A stretch of DNA of 64,000 bases from Paramoeba atlantica (Eukaryota > Discosea). Positions within the stretch are counted from its first letter, which is position 1, and each line of letters begins with the position of its first letter. This document shows positions 54,190 through 64,000 of this stretch, piece after piece. The notes below the pieces were generated by a model. That model saw only the letters and a program-made list of their open reading frames with translations, did no database searches and was not told the origin of the DNA. The stretch covers positions 92,424 to 156,423 of the forward strand of contig CDRNVI010000022.1 in assembly GCA_977017575.1 (NCBI GenBank), in the 5' to 3' direction. The position numbers and the translations under genes are program-made.

Positions 54190-56468
54190 AAAGGAGGTCT
54201 TTTTTTTGCAGTTAATAAGGGGGGAGAAGTATGAATCGCGGCATTGCCTCTATATGTTGACCCAGTAGACGAACCAAGTACATAGTAGGTCCATTGGGGG
54301 GGGTATATGAATTTAAAACAAGCAATCAAATTAGCAAATCTTTTTATTTCCACAGAAGTATATTTTCTTTTTCTTTTTTCTTAGCCCAAAACTAGCAATT
54401 CAATCTCCCCTAAGTATATACGACAAACAAGACACAGTAAAAATAAAAACAAGCAATCCAGGCCCAATCCATTCGCGCGTTCCGGACCGGGTCTTTCGAC
54501 CACTCCACGGCCTGACTTGTGAACCCGTCCCTTGCTATACGGGAGGGCGCAGGCGCGGGCCTGTGTCGACAGCGACACGGTCGCGAAACAGGATGCTGGC
54601 CGACGGGGAGGAGATTCACTGCCCGTGTACTACCTCACTTGGGGTACCTAGCCCTCGCGGGCTAGGCGTGAGCATAGACTCTGTCGACCCGACCAGCACC
54701 CGTCCTGGATACCATGGCGTCTTCGTGCTGAAATAGGACTGTCAGTAGAGGCTTAAGCCTCTACCAAAGGATCCGCTGGGTCCTCTACGCGGATGCGCGA
54801 AACCATCATCCTGGCTTGAGAACGCATTAGCGTCACGTTCAGATCTGTTAGGAGATCGTTTCGCGCTTGGTCTCGTGAAAGGAGCCCTTTGGATGCGTTC
54901 GCCCGTTGGGTTCCGATGTCCCGGAGTAACGCTAGCGCACTCTCGCTCCAGGAACCAAAGGATTCCACCACCATCGCTGTGAAGAGGTGTCCTGCTTTTT
55001 CTGCTTCTTGTCGCTGTCGCGCCTTGGTCTCCGCGAAGTGCTCGGCAAAAGACCCCGGGGTCACCCAGCTAGCATTGTGGACTGAGTCCACAATTCTTTT
55101 TTTTTTTTTTTTTTTTTAGCAATTTCATATTTTGGAGCCGAAAACTAGCAATTCGATCTCCGAATTTTTTTTTTTTTTTTTTTTTTTTACTCAGTAGACG
55201 AACCAAGTAGGTCCATTGGGGGGGTATATGATTTGTAAACAAGCAATCAAATTAGCAATTTCACATGTTGTAGCCCAAAACTAATAATTCAACCTGCCTT
55301 AAGTTACAGTATTTATGATTTTGATAACAATAATAATAAAAAGAAGCAATTTATGCCCAATTCATTCGCGCGTTCCGGACCGGGTCTTTCGACCACTCCT
55401 CGGCCTGACTTGTGAACTCTTCCCTTGTTATATGGGAGGGCGCAGGCGCGGGCTTGTGCCGACAGCGGCACGGTCGCGAAACAGGGTGCTGGCCGACGGG
55501 GAGGAAGTTTTAGTTCCCGACCCATGTCCTACCTCACTTGGAGTACCTAGCCCTTGAGGGCTAGGCGTGAGCATAGACCCTGTCGGCATCGACCAGCATC
55601 CAGGCCAGCCATCTATGAGGGCGCAAACGTGGGTCTGTGCTGACTGCCGTCCGGTCAGGAAACGTTTACTCCCCCAAGCAAGAAAACGGGTCATCAGGGA
55701 GAAGGCGATTAACCATCATGCGGGCCTGAAGGCGCATGAGGGTCACGTTTAACTCCGTGAAGATTCTGCTCGTCGCCCCCCCTTCTGTCAATAACCCGCA
55801 CGAGGGTCTTTTTTTTTTTTTTTTTTTTGACGCAGAATCAATCTACTCAATCGTAATTTACATCTCGCGGATGACCCCGTTTTTTTTTTTAGATACTTTT
55901 TAAAGTTAGGCTCAGAATAGAAACAAGCAACTGTACGAAAAGTAAAAGAATGTTCAACCGAGCAAACGGCCCAAAAAACAGCAAATAAGAACCCTTTCCC
56001 ACCCCCAAGAAAAACCTTCCCCAAAAAACGAATACCCAAAGCCCCAAAAAGAAACCACCCGAGAAAACCAGCAAATAGAAACGATTTTTTTTTTTTTATA
56101 TACAGAATCTTTGTCAGACTGTGGTGCTTTAACCTCGTGATCTGGGCCGATGAGCACCCGAGAGTGATTCATTTCTTCGTCGCTTCCATCTTCGCGTCCT
56201 GTGTCGGGTGTCGATTTTCCGTGTGAAATCGAATCAGCTTTTTTGCACCAGTCTTCAGGGATATTTGTAGGAATGGGAGTGGTGTATAGAAGTTCGTTGT
56301 AGGTACTCGGCTGGTTAATCAGGTGCGCATTACCTTCAAATTGATCCCAGGATCCTGTTTTATGAGTCGACTCCTCTTCGACGGTCATATAGAAGGAACC
56401 GCGTACCTGGAAAAAGATGGAATAAGGAAAATAATTCAACAAGGTACAGAAACTGTATCTTTATCGTT
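54190..56468 (-). repeat. Array unit 5
   Basis: SL at 56437-56468. G form at the T2 site. The T-tract after AGGAGGTC is two bases shorter than in the other units. Confidence 0.95.
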
Positions 56469-58750
56469 AAAGGAGGTCTTTTTTTTTGCAGTTAATAAGG
56501 GGGGAGAAGTATGAATCGCGGCATTGCCTCTATATGTTGACCCAGTAGACGAACCAAGTACATAGTAGGTCCATTGGGGGGGGTATATGAATTTAAAACA
56601 AGCAATCAAATTAGCAAATCTTTTTATTTCCACAGAAGTATATTTTCTTTTTCTTTTTTCTTAGCCCAAAACTAGCAATTCAATCTCCCCTAAGTATATA
56701 CGACAAACAAGACACAGTAAAAATAAAAACAAGCAATCCAGGCCCAATCCATTCGCGCGTTCCGGACCGGGTCTTTCGACCACTCCACGGCCTGACTTGT
56801 GAACCCGTCCCTTGCTATACGGGAGGGCGCAGGCGCGGGCCTGTGTCGACAGCGACACGGTCGCGAAACAGGATGCTGGCCGACGGGGAGGAGATTCACT
56901 GCCCGTGTACTACCTCACTTGGGGTACCTAGCCCTCGCGGGCTAGGCGTGAGCATAGACTCTGTCGACCCGACCAGCACCCGTCCTGGATACCATGGCGT
57001 CTTCGTGCTGAAATAGGACTGTCAGTAGAGGCTTAAGCCTCTACCAAAGGATCCGCTGGGTCCTCTACGCGGATGCGCGAAACCATCATCCTGGCTTGAG
57101 AACGCATTAGCGTCACGTTCAGATCTGTTAGGAGATCGTTTCGCGCTTGGTCTCGTGAAAGGAGCCCTTTGGATGCGTTCGCCCGTTGGGTTCCGATGTC
57201 CCGGAGTAACGCTAGCGCACTCTCGCTCCAGGAACCAAAGGATTCCACCACCATCGCTGTGAAGAGGTGTCCTGCTTTTTCTGCTTCTTGTCGCTGTCGC
57301 GCCTTGGTCTCCGCGAAGTGCTCGGCAAAAGACCCCGGGGTCACCCAGCTAGCATTGTGGACTGAGTCCACAATTCTTTTTTTTTTTTTTTTTTTTAGCA
57401 ATTTCATATTTTGGAGCCGAAAACTAGCAATTCGATCTCCGAATTTTTTTTTTTTTTTTTTTTTTTTACTCAGTAGACGAACCAAGTAGGTCCATTGGGG
57501 GGGTATATGATTTGTAAACAAGCAATCAAATTAGCAATTTCACATGTTGTAGCCCAAAACTAATAATTCAACCTGCCTTAAGTTACAGTATTTATGATTT
57601 TGATAACAATAATAATAAAAAGAAGCAATTTATGCCCAATTCATTCGCGCGTTCCGGACCGGGTCTTTCGACCACTCCTCGGCCTGACTTGTGAACTCTT
57701 CCCTTGTTATATGGGAGGGCGCAGGCGCGGGCTTGTGCCGACAGCGGCACGGTCGCGAAACAGGGTGCTGGCCGACGGGGAGGAAGTTTTAGTTCCCGAC
57801 CCATGTCCTACCTCACTTGGAGTACCTAGCCCTTGAGGGCTAGGCGTGAGCATAGACCCTGTCGGCATCGACCAGCATCCAGGCCAGCCATCTATGAGGG
57901 CGCAAACGTGGGTCTGTGCTGACTGCCGTCCGGTCAGGAAACGTTTACTCCCCCAAGCAAGAAAACGGGTCATCAGGGAGAAGGCGATTAACCATCATGC
58001 GGGCCTGAAGGCGCATGAGGGTCACGTTTAACTCCGTGAAGATTCTGCTCGTCGCCCCCCCTTCTGTCAATAACCCGCACGAGGGTCTTTTTTTTTTTTT
58101 TTTTTTTGACGCAGAATCAATCTACTCAATCGTAATTTACATCTCGCGGATGACCCCGTTTTTTTTTTTTAGATACTTTTTAAAGTTAGGCTCAGAATAG
58201 AAACAAGCAACTGTACGAAAAGTAAAAGAATGTTCAACCGAGCAAACGGCCCAAAAAACAGCAAATAAGAACCCTTTCCCACCCCCAAGAAAAACCTTCC
58301 CCAAAAAACGAATACCCAAAGCCCCAAAAAGAAACCACCCGAGAAAACCAGCAAATAGAAACGATTTTTTTTTTTTTTTATATACAGAATCTTTGTCAGA
58401 CTGTGGTGCTTTAACCTCGTGATCTGGGCCGATGAGCACCCGAGAGTGATTCATTTCTTCGTCGCTTCCATCTTCGCGTCCTGTGTCGGGTGTCGATTTT
58501 CCGTGTGAAATCGAATCAGCTTTTTTGCACCAGTCTTCAGGGATATTTGTAGGAATGGGAGTGGTGTATAGAAGTTCGTTGTAGGTACTCGGCTGGTTAA
58601 TCAGGTGCGCATTACCTTCAAATTGATCCCAGGATCCTGTTTTATGAGTCGACTCCTCTTCGACGGTCATATAGAAGGAACCGCGTACCTGGAAAAAGAT
58701 GGAATAAGGAAAATAATTCAACAAGGTACAGAAACTGTATCTTTATCGTT
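56469..58750 (-). repeat. Array unit 6
   Basis: SL at 58719-58750. G form at the T2 site, T form at ACCCTTTCCC. Confidence 0.95.
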
Positions 58751-61032
58751 AAAGGAGGTCTTTTTTTTTGCAGTTAATAAGGGGGGAGAAGTATGAATCG
58801 CGGCATTGCCTCTATATGTTGACCCAGTAGACGAACCAAGTACATAGTAGGTCCATTGGGGGGGGTATATGAATTTAAAACAAGCAATCAAATTAGCAAA
58901 TCTTTTTATTTCCACAGAAGTATATTTTCTTTTTCTTTTTTCTTAGCCCAAAACTAGCAATTCAATCTCCCCTAAGTATATACGACAAACAAGACACAGT
59001 AAAAATAAAAACAAGCAATCCAGGCCCAATCCATTCGCGCGTTCCGGACCGGGTCTTTCGACCACTCCACGGCCTGACTTGTGAACCCGTCCCTTGCTAT
59101 ACGGGAGGGCGCAGGCGCGGGCCTGTGTCGACAGCGACACGGTCGCGAAACAGGATGCTGGCCGACGGGGAGGAGATTCACTGCCCGTGTACTACCTCAC
59201 TTGGGGTACCTAGCCCTCGCGGGCTAGGCGTGAGCATAGACTCTGTCGACCCGACCAGCACCCGTCCTGGATACCATGGCGTCTTCGTGCTGAAATAGGA
59301 CTGTCAGTAGAGGCTTAAGCCTCTACCAAAGGATCCGCTGGGTCCTCTACGCGGATGCGCGAAACCATCATCCTGGCTTGAGAACGCATTAGCGTCACGT
59401 TCAGATCTGTTAGGAGATCGTTTCGCGCTTGGTCTCGTGAAAGGAGCCCTTTGGATGCGTTCGCCCGTTGGGTTCCGATGTCCCGGAGTAACGCTAGCGC
59501 ACTCTCGCTCCAGGAACCAAAGGATTCCACCACCATCGCTGTGAAGAGGTGTCCTGCTTTTTCTGCTTCTTGTCGCTGTCGCGCCTTGGTCTCCGCGAAG
59601 TGCTCGGCAAAAGACCCCGGGGTCACCCAGCTAGCATTGTGGACTGAGTCCACAATTCTTTTTTTTTTTTTTTTTTTTTAGCAATTTCATATTTTGGAGC
59701 CCAAAACTAGCAATTCGATCTCCGAATTTTTTTTTTTTTTTTTTTTTTTTACTCAGTAGACGAACCAAGTAGGTCCATTGGGGGGGTATATGATTTGTAA
59801 ACAAGCAATCAAATTAGCAATTTCACATGTTGTAGCCCAAAACTAATAATTCAACCTGCCTTAAGTTACAGTATTTATGATTTTGATAACAATAATAATA
59901 AAAAGAAGCAATTTATGCCCAATTCATTCGCGCGTTCCGGACCGGGTCTTTCGACCACTCCTCGGCCTGACTTGTGAACTCTTCCCTTGTTATATGGGAG
60001 GGCGCAGGCGCGGGCTTGTGCCGACAGCGGCACGGTCGCGAAACAGGGTGCTGGCCGACGGGGAGGAAGTTTTAGTTCCCGACCCATGTCCTACCTCACT
60101 TGGAGTACCTAGCCCTTGAGGGCTAGGCGTGAGCATAGACCCTGTCGGCATCGACCAGCATCCAGGCCAGCCATCTATGAGGGCGCAAACGTGGGTCTGT
60201 GCTGACTGCCGTCCGGTCAGGAAACGTTTACTCCCCCAAGCAAGAAAACGGGTCATCAGGGAGAAGGCGATTAACCATCATGCGGGCCTGAAGGCGCATG
60301 AGGGTCACGTTTAACTCCGTGAAGATTCTGCTCGTCGCCCCCCCTTCTGTCAATAACCCGCACGAGGGTCTTTTTTTTTTTTTTTTTTTTGACGCAGAAT
60401 CAATCTACTCAATCGTAATTTACATCTCGCGGATGACCCCGTTTTTTTTTTTTAGATACTTTTTAAAGTTAGGCTCAGAATAGAAACAAGCAACTGTACG
60501 AAAAGTAAAAGAATGTTCAACCGAGCAAACGGCCCAAAAAACAGCAAATAAGAACCCTTTCCCACCCCCAAGAAAAACCTTCCCCAAAAAACGAATACCC
60601 AAAGCCCCAAAAAGAAACCACCCGAGAAAACCAGCAAATAGAAACGATTTTTTTTTTTTTTATATACAGAATCTTTGTCAGACTGTGGTGCTTTAACCTC
60701 GTGATCTGGGCCGATGAGCACCCGAGAGTGATTCATTTCTTCGTCGCTTCCATCTTCGCGTCCTGTGTCGGGTGTCGATTTTCCGTGTGAAATCGAATCA
60801 GCTTTTTTGCACCAGTCTTCAGGGATATTTGTAGGAATGGGAGTGGTGTATAGAAGTTCGTTGTAGGTACTCGGCTGGTTAATCAGGTGCGCATTACCTT
60901 CAAATTGATCCCAGGATCCTGTTTTATGAGTCGACTCCTCTTCGACGGTCATATAGAAGGAACCGCGTACCTGGAAAAAGATGGAATAAGGAAAATAATT
61001 CAACAAGGTACAGAAACTGTATCTTTATCGTT
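58751..61032 (-). repeat. Array unit 7
   Basis: SL at 61001-61032. C form at the T2 site (about 59701), T form at ACCCTTTCCC. Confidence 0.95.
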
Positions 61033-63313
61033 AAAGGAGGTCTTTTTTTTTGCAGTTAATAAGGGGGGAGAAGTATGAATCGCGGCATTGCCTCTATATG
61101 TTGACCCAGTAGACGAACCAAGTACATAGTAGGTCCATTGGGGGGGGTATATGAATTTAAAACAAGCAATCAAATTAGCAAATCTTTTTATTTCCACAGA
61201 AGTATATTTTCTTTTTCTTTTTTCTTAGCCCAAAACTAGCAATTCAATCTCCCCTAAGTATATACGACAAACAAGACACAGTAAAAATAAAAACAAGCAA
61301 TCCAGGCCCAATCCATTCGCGCGTTCCGGACCGGGTCTTTCGACCACTCCACGGCCTGACTTGTGAACCCGTCCCTTGCTATACGGGAGGGCGCAGGCGC
61401 GGGCCTGTGTCGACAGCGACACGGTCGCGAAACAGGATGCTGGCCGACGGGGAGGAGATTCACTGCCCGTGTACTACCTCACTTGGGGTACCTAGCCCTC
61501 GCGGGCTAGGCGTGAGCATAGACTCTGTCGACCCGACCAGCACCCGTCCTGGATACCATGGCGTCTTCGTGCTGAAATAGGACTGTCAGTAGAGGCTTAA
61601 GCCTCTACCAAAGGATCCGCTGGGTCCTCTACGCGGATGCGCGAAACCATCATCCTGGCTTGAGAACGCATTAGCGTCACGTTCAGATCTGTTAGGAGAT
61701 CGTTTCGCGCTTGGTCTCGTGAAAGGAGCCCTTTGGATGCGTTCGCCCGTTGGGTTCCGATGTCCCGGAGTAACGCTAGCGCACTCTCGCTCCAGGAACC
61801 AAAGGATTCCACCACCATCGCTGTGAAGAGGTGTCCTGCTTTTTCTGCTTCTTGTCGCTGTCGCGCCTTGGTCTCCGCGAAGTGCTCGGCAAAAGACCCC
61901 GGGGTCACCCAGCTAGCATTGTGGACTGAGTCCACAATTCTTTTTTTTTTTTTTTTTTTTTAGCAATTTCATATTTTGGAGCCGAAAACTAGCAATTCGA
62001 TCTCCGAATTTTTTTTTTTTTTTTTTTTTTTACTCAGTAGACGAACCAAGTAGGTCCATTGGGGGGGTATATGATTTGTAAACAAGCAATCAAATTAGCA
62101 ATTTCACATGTTGTAGCCCAAAACTAATAATTCAACCTGCCTTAAGTTACAGTATTTATGATTTTGATAACAATAATAATAAAAAGAAGCAATTTATGCC
62201 CAATTCATTCGCGCGTTCCGGACCGGGTCTTTCGACCACTCCTCGGCCTGACTTGTGAACTCTTCCCTTGTTATATGGGAGGGCGCAGGCGCGGGCTTGT
62301 GCCGACAGCGGCACGGTCGCGAAACAGGGTGCTGGCCGACGGGGAGGAAGTTTTAGTTCCCGACCCATGTCCTACCTCACTTGGAGTACCTAGCCCTTGA
62401 GGGCTAGGCGTGAGCATAGACCCTGTCGGCATCGACCAGCATCCAGGCCAGCCATCTATGAGGGCGCAAACGTGGGTCTGTGCTGACTGCCGTCCGGTCA
62501 GGAAACGTTTACTCCCCCAAGCAAGAAAACGGGTCATCAGGGAGAAGGCGATTAACCATCATGCGGGCCTGAAGGCGCATGAGGGTCACGTTTAACTCCG
62601 TGAAGATTCTGCTCGTCGCCCCCCCTTCTGTCAATAACCCGCACGAGGGTCTTTTTTTTTTTTTTTTTTTTGACGCAGAATCAATCTACTCAATCGTAAT
62701 TTACATCTCGCGGATGACCCCGTTTTTTTTTTTTAGATACTTTTTAAAGTTAGGCTCAGAATAGAAACAAGCAACTGTACGAAAAGTAAAAGAATGTTCA
62801 ACCGAGCAAACGGCCCAAAAAACAGCAAATAAGAACCCTTTCCCACCCCCAAGAAAAACCTTCCCCAAAAAACGAATACCCAAAGCCCCAAAAAGAAACC
62901 ACCCGAGAAAACCAGCAAATAGAAACGATTTTTTTTTTTTTTATATACAGAATCTTTGTCAGACTGTGGTGCTTTAACCTCGTGATCTGGGCCGATGAGC
63001 ACCCGAGAGTGATTCATTTCTTCGTCGCTTCCATCTTCGCGTCCTGTGTCGGGTGTCGATTTTCCGTGTGAAATCGAATCAGCTTTTTTGCACCAGTCTT
63101 CAGGGATATTTGTAGGAATGGGAGTGGTGTATAGAAGTTCGTTGTAGGTACTCGGCTGGTTAATCAGGTGCGCATTACCTTCAAATTGATCCCAGGATCC
63201 TGTTTTATGAGTCGACTCCTCTTCGACGGTCATATAGAAGGAACCGCGTACCTGGAAAAAGATGGAATAAGGAAAATAATTCAACAAGGTACAGAAACTG
63301 TATCTTTATCGTT
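61033..63313 (-). repeat. Array unit 8
   Basis: SL at 63282-63313. G form at the T2 site (about 61983), T form at ACCCTTTCCC. Confidence 0.95.
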
Positions 63314-64000
63314 AAAGGAGGTCTTTTTTTTTGCAGTTAATAAGGGGGGAGAAGTATGAATCGCGGCATTGCCTCTATATGTTGACCCAGTAGACGAACC
63401 AAGTACATAGTAGGTCCATTGGGGGGGGTATATGAATTTAAAACAAGCAATCAAATTAGCAAATCTTTTTATTTCCACAGAAGTATATTTTCTTTTTCTT
63501 TTTTCTTAGCCCAAAACTAGCAATTCAATCTCCCCTAAGTATATACGACAAACAAGACACAGTAAAAATAAAAACAAGCAATCCAGGCCCAATCCATTCG
63601 CGCGTTCCGGACCGGGTCTTTCGACCACTCCACGGCCTGACTTGTGAACCCGTCCCTTGCTATACGGGAGGGCGCAGGCGCGGGCCTGTGTCGACAGCGA
63701 CACGGTCGCGAAACAGGATGCTGGCCGACGGGGAGGAGATTCACTGCCCGTGTACTACCTCACTTGGGGTACCTAGCCCTCGCGGGCTAGGCGTGAGCAT
63801 AGACTCTGTCGACCCGACCAGCACCCGTCCTGGATACCATGGCGTCTTCGTGCTGAAATAGGACTGTCAGTAGAGGCTTAAGCCTCTACCAAAGGATCCG
63901 CTGGGTCCTCTACGCGGATGCGCGAAACCATCATCCTGGCTTGAGAACGCATTAGCGTCACGTTCAGATCTGTTAGGAGATCGTTTCGCGCTTGGTCTCG
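63314..64000 (-). repeat. Array unit 9, partial at window edge
   Basis: It contains the LINE-B tail, structured 3' UTR and part of the LINE-B coding end. The array continues beyond the window. Confidence 0.95.

Larger units (their letters stand above)
45060..64000 (-). repeat. Tandem array of a 2.28-kb composite LINE-derived unit, extends past the window
   Basis: There are eight complete units and one partial, all in the same orientation, with SL-to-SL spacing of 2,280, 2,286, 2,285, 2,279, 2,279, 2,282, 2,282 and 2,281 bp. Read on the minus strand each unit is: SL plus LINE-A start (about 375 bp), A-tract, G/T-rich fragment, A-tract, 51-bp scrap, A-tract, LINE-A 3' end, A-tract, scrap T2, A-tract, LINE-B 3' end, A-tract. 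Units differ mainly in homopolymer length and at a handful of bases, which points to recent amplification by unequal exchange. Confidence 0.95.

Noticed and set aside
45060-64000. The array as a spliced-leader RNA gene cluster
   Set aside because: SL RNA genes need a GT donor and an intron with an Sm site after the exon. Here the exon copy is followed by the LINE-A leader and coding sequence.
45060-64000. Recurrent short reading frames of 60-110 codons in each array unit as genes
   Set aside because: They are frames across LINE 3' UTRs and tails, often on both strands, repeated only because the unit repeats. Only the LINE coding ends are supported.

Overview
The window is from a eukaryotic nuclear genome and consists almost entirely of retrotransposons inserted into, beside and on top of one another. 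No host protein gene, tRNA or rRNA could be supported. The best clue to the organism is a 32-base motif containing CAGTTTCTGTAC and ending in TTG. It matches the core of the spliced-leader (SL) exon that kinetoplastids and diplonemids trans-splice onto every mRNA. It lies exactly at the 5' end of three different LINE families. The rest of the element set (CRE/SLACS-like LINEs with a C-terminal restriction-like endonuclease, an ingi/L1Tc-like LINE, and tyrosine-recombinase retroelements in VIPER-like order) also points to Euglenozoa. I cannot say whether it is a kinetoplastid or a diplonemid.

Layout. 1-8109: fossil tyrosine-recombinase (YR) retrotransposon, split by an ingi-like LINE (1166-5570) that itself carries a small SINE-like insertion. 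8110-14690: the second copy of a 471-bp YR 3' repeat, split by the nearly intact LINE-C1 (minus strand, SL at its 5' end), then LINE-A and LINE-C2 fragments. 14687-17879: LINE-D (minus). 17880-31201: a plus-strand stack of LINE 3' ends, LINE 5' ends, one almost complete LINE-E and one almost complete LINE-A. Each piece abuts the poly(A) tract of the piece before it. 31202-36255: two convergent LINE-D relatives. 36256-42000: a second fossil YR retrotransposon carrying an AT-rich 438-bp insert and a LINE-C3 insertion. 42945-64000: a chimeric LINE followed by a minus-strand tandem array of a 2.28-kb composite unit (eight full copies plus one partial) running off the right edge.

How the parts relate. 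The RLE LINEs fall into two groups. LINE-A, B, E and F carry N-terminal zinc fingers where that end is visible (A and E) and share a related C-terminal endonuclease region; LINE-A and B also share a structured 3' UTR. LINE-C and D carry a different N-terminal module. The 2.28-kb array unit contains nothing but LINE-A and LINE-B ends, an SL-bearing LINE-A start, and short A-tailed scraps. It is therefore a satellite born from a retrotransposition product. One copy of the same unit sits in the opposite orientation at 17880-20160, next to the longer elements it seems to derive from.

Names LINE-A to F, element X and R115 are local labels. All family assignments are from motif reading by eye.
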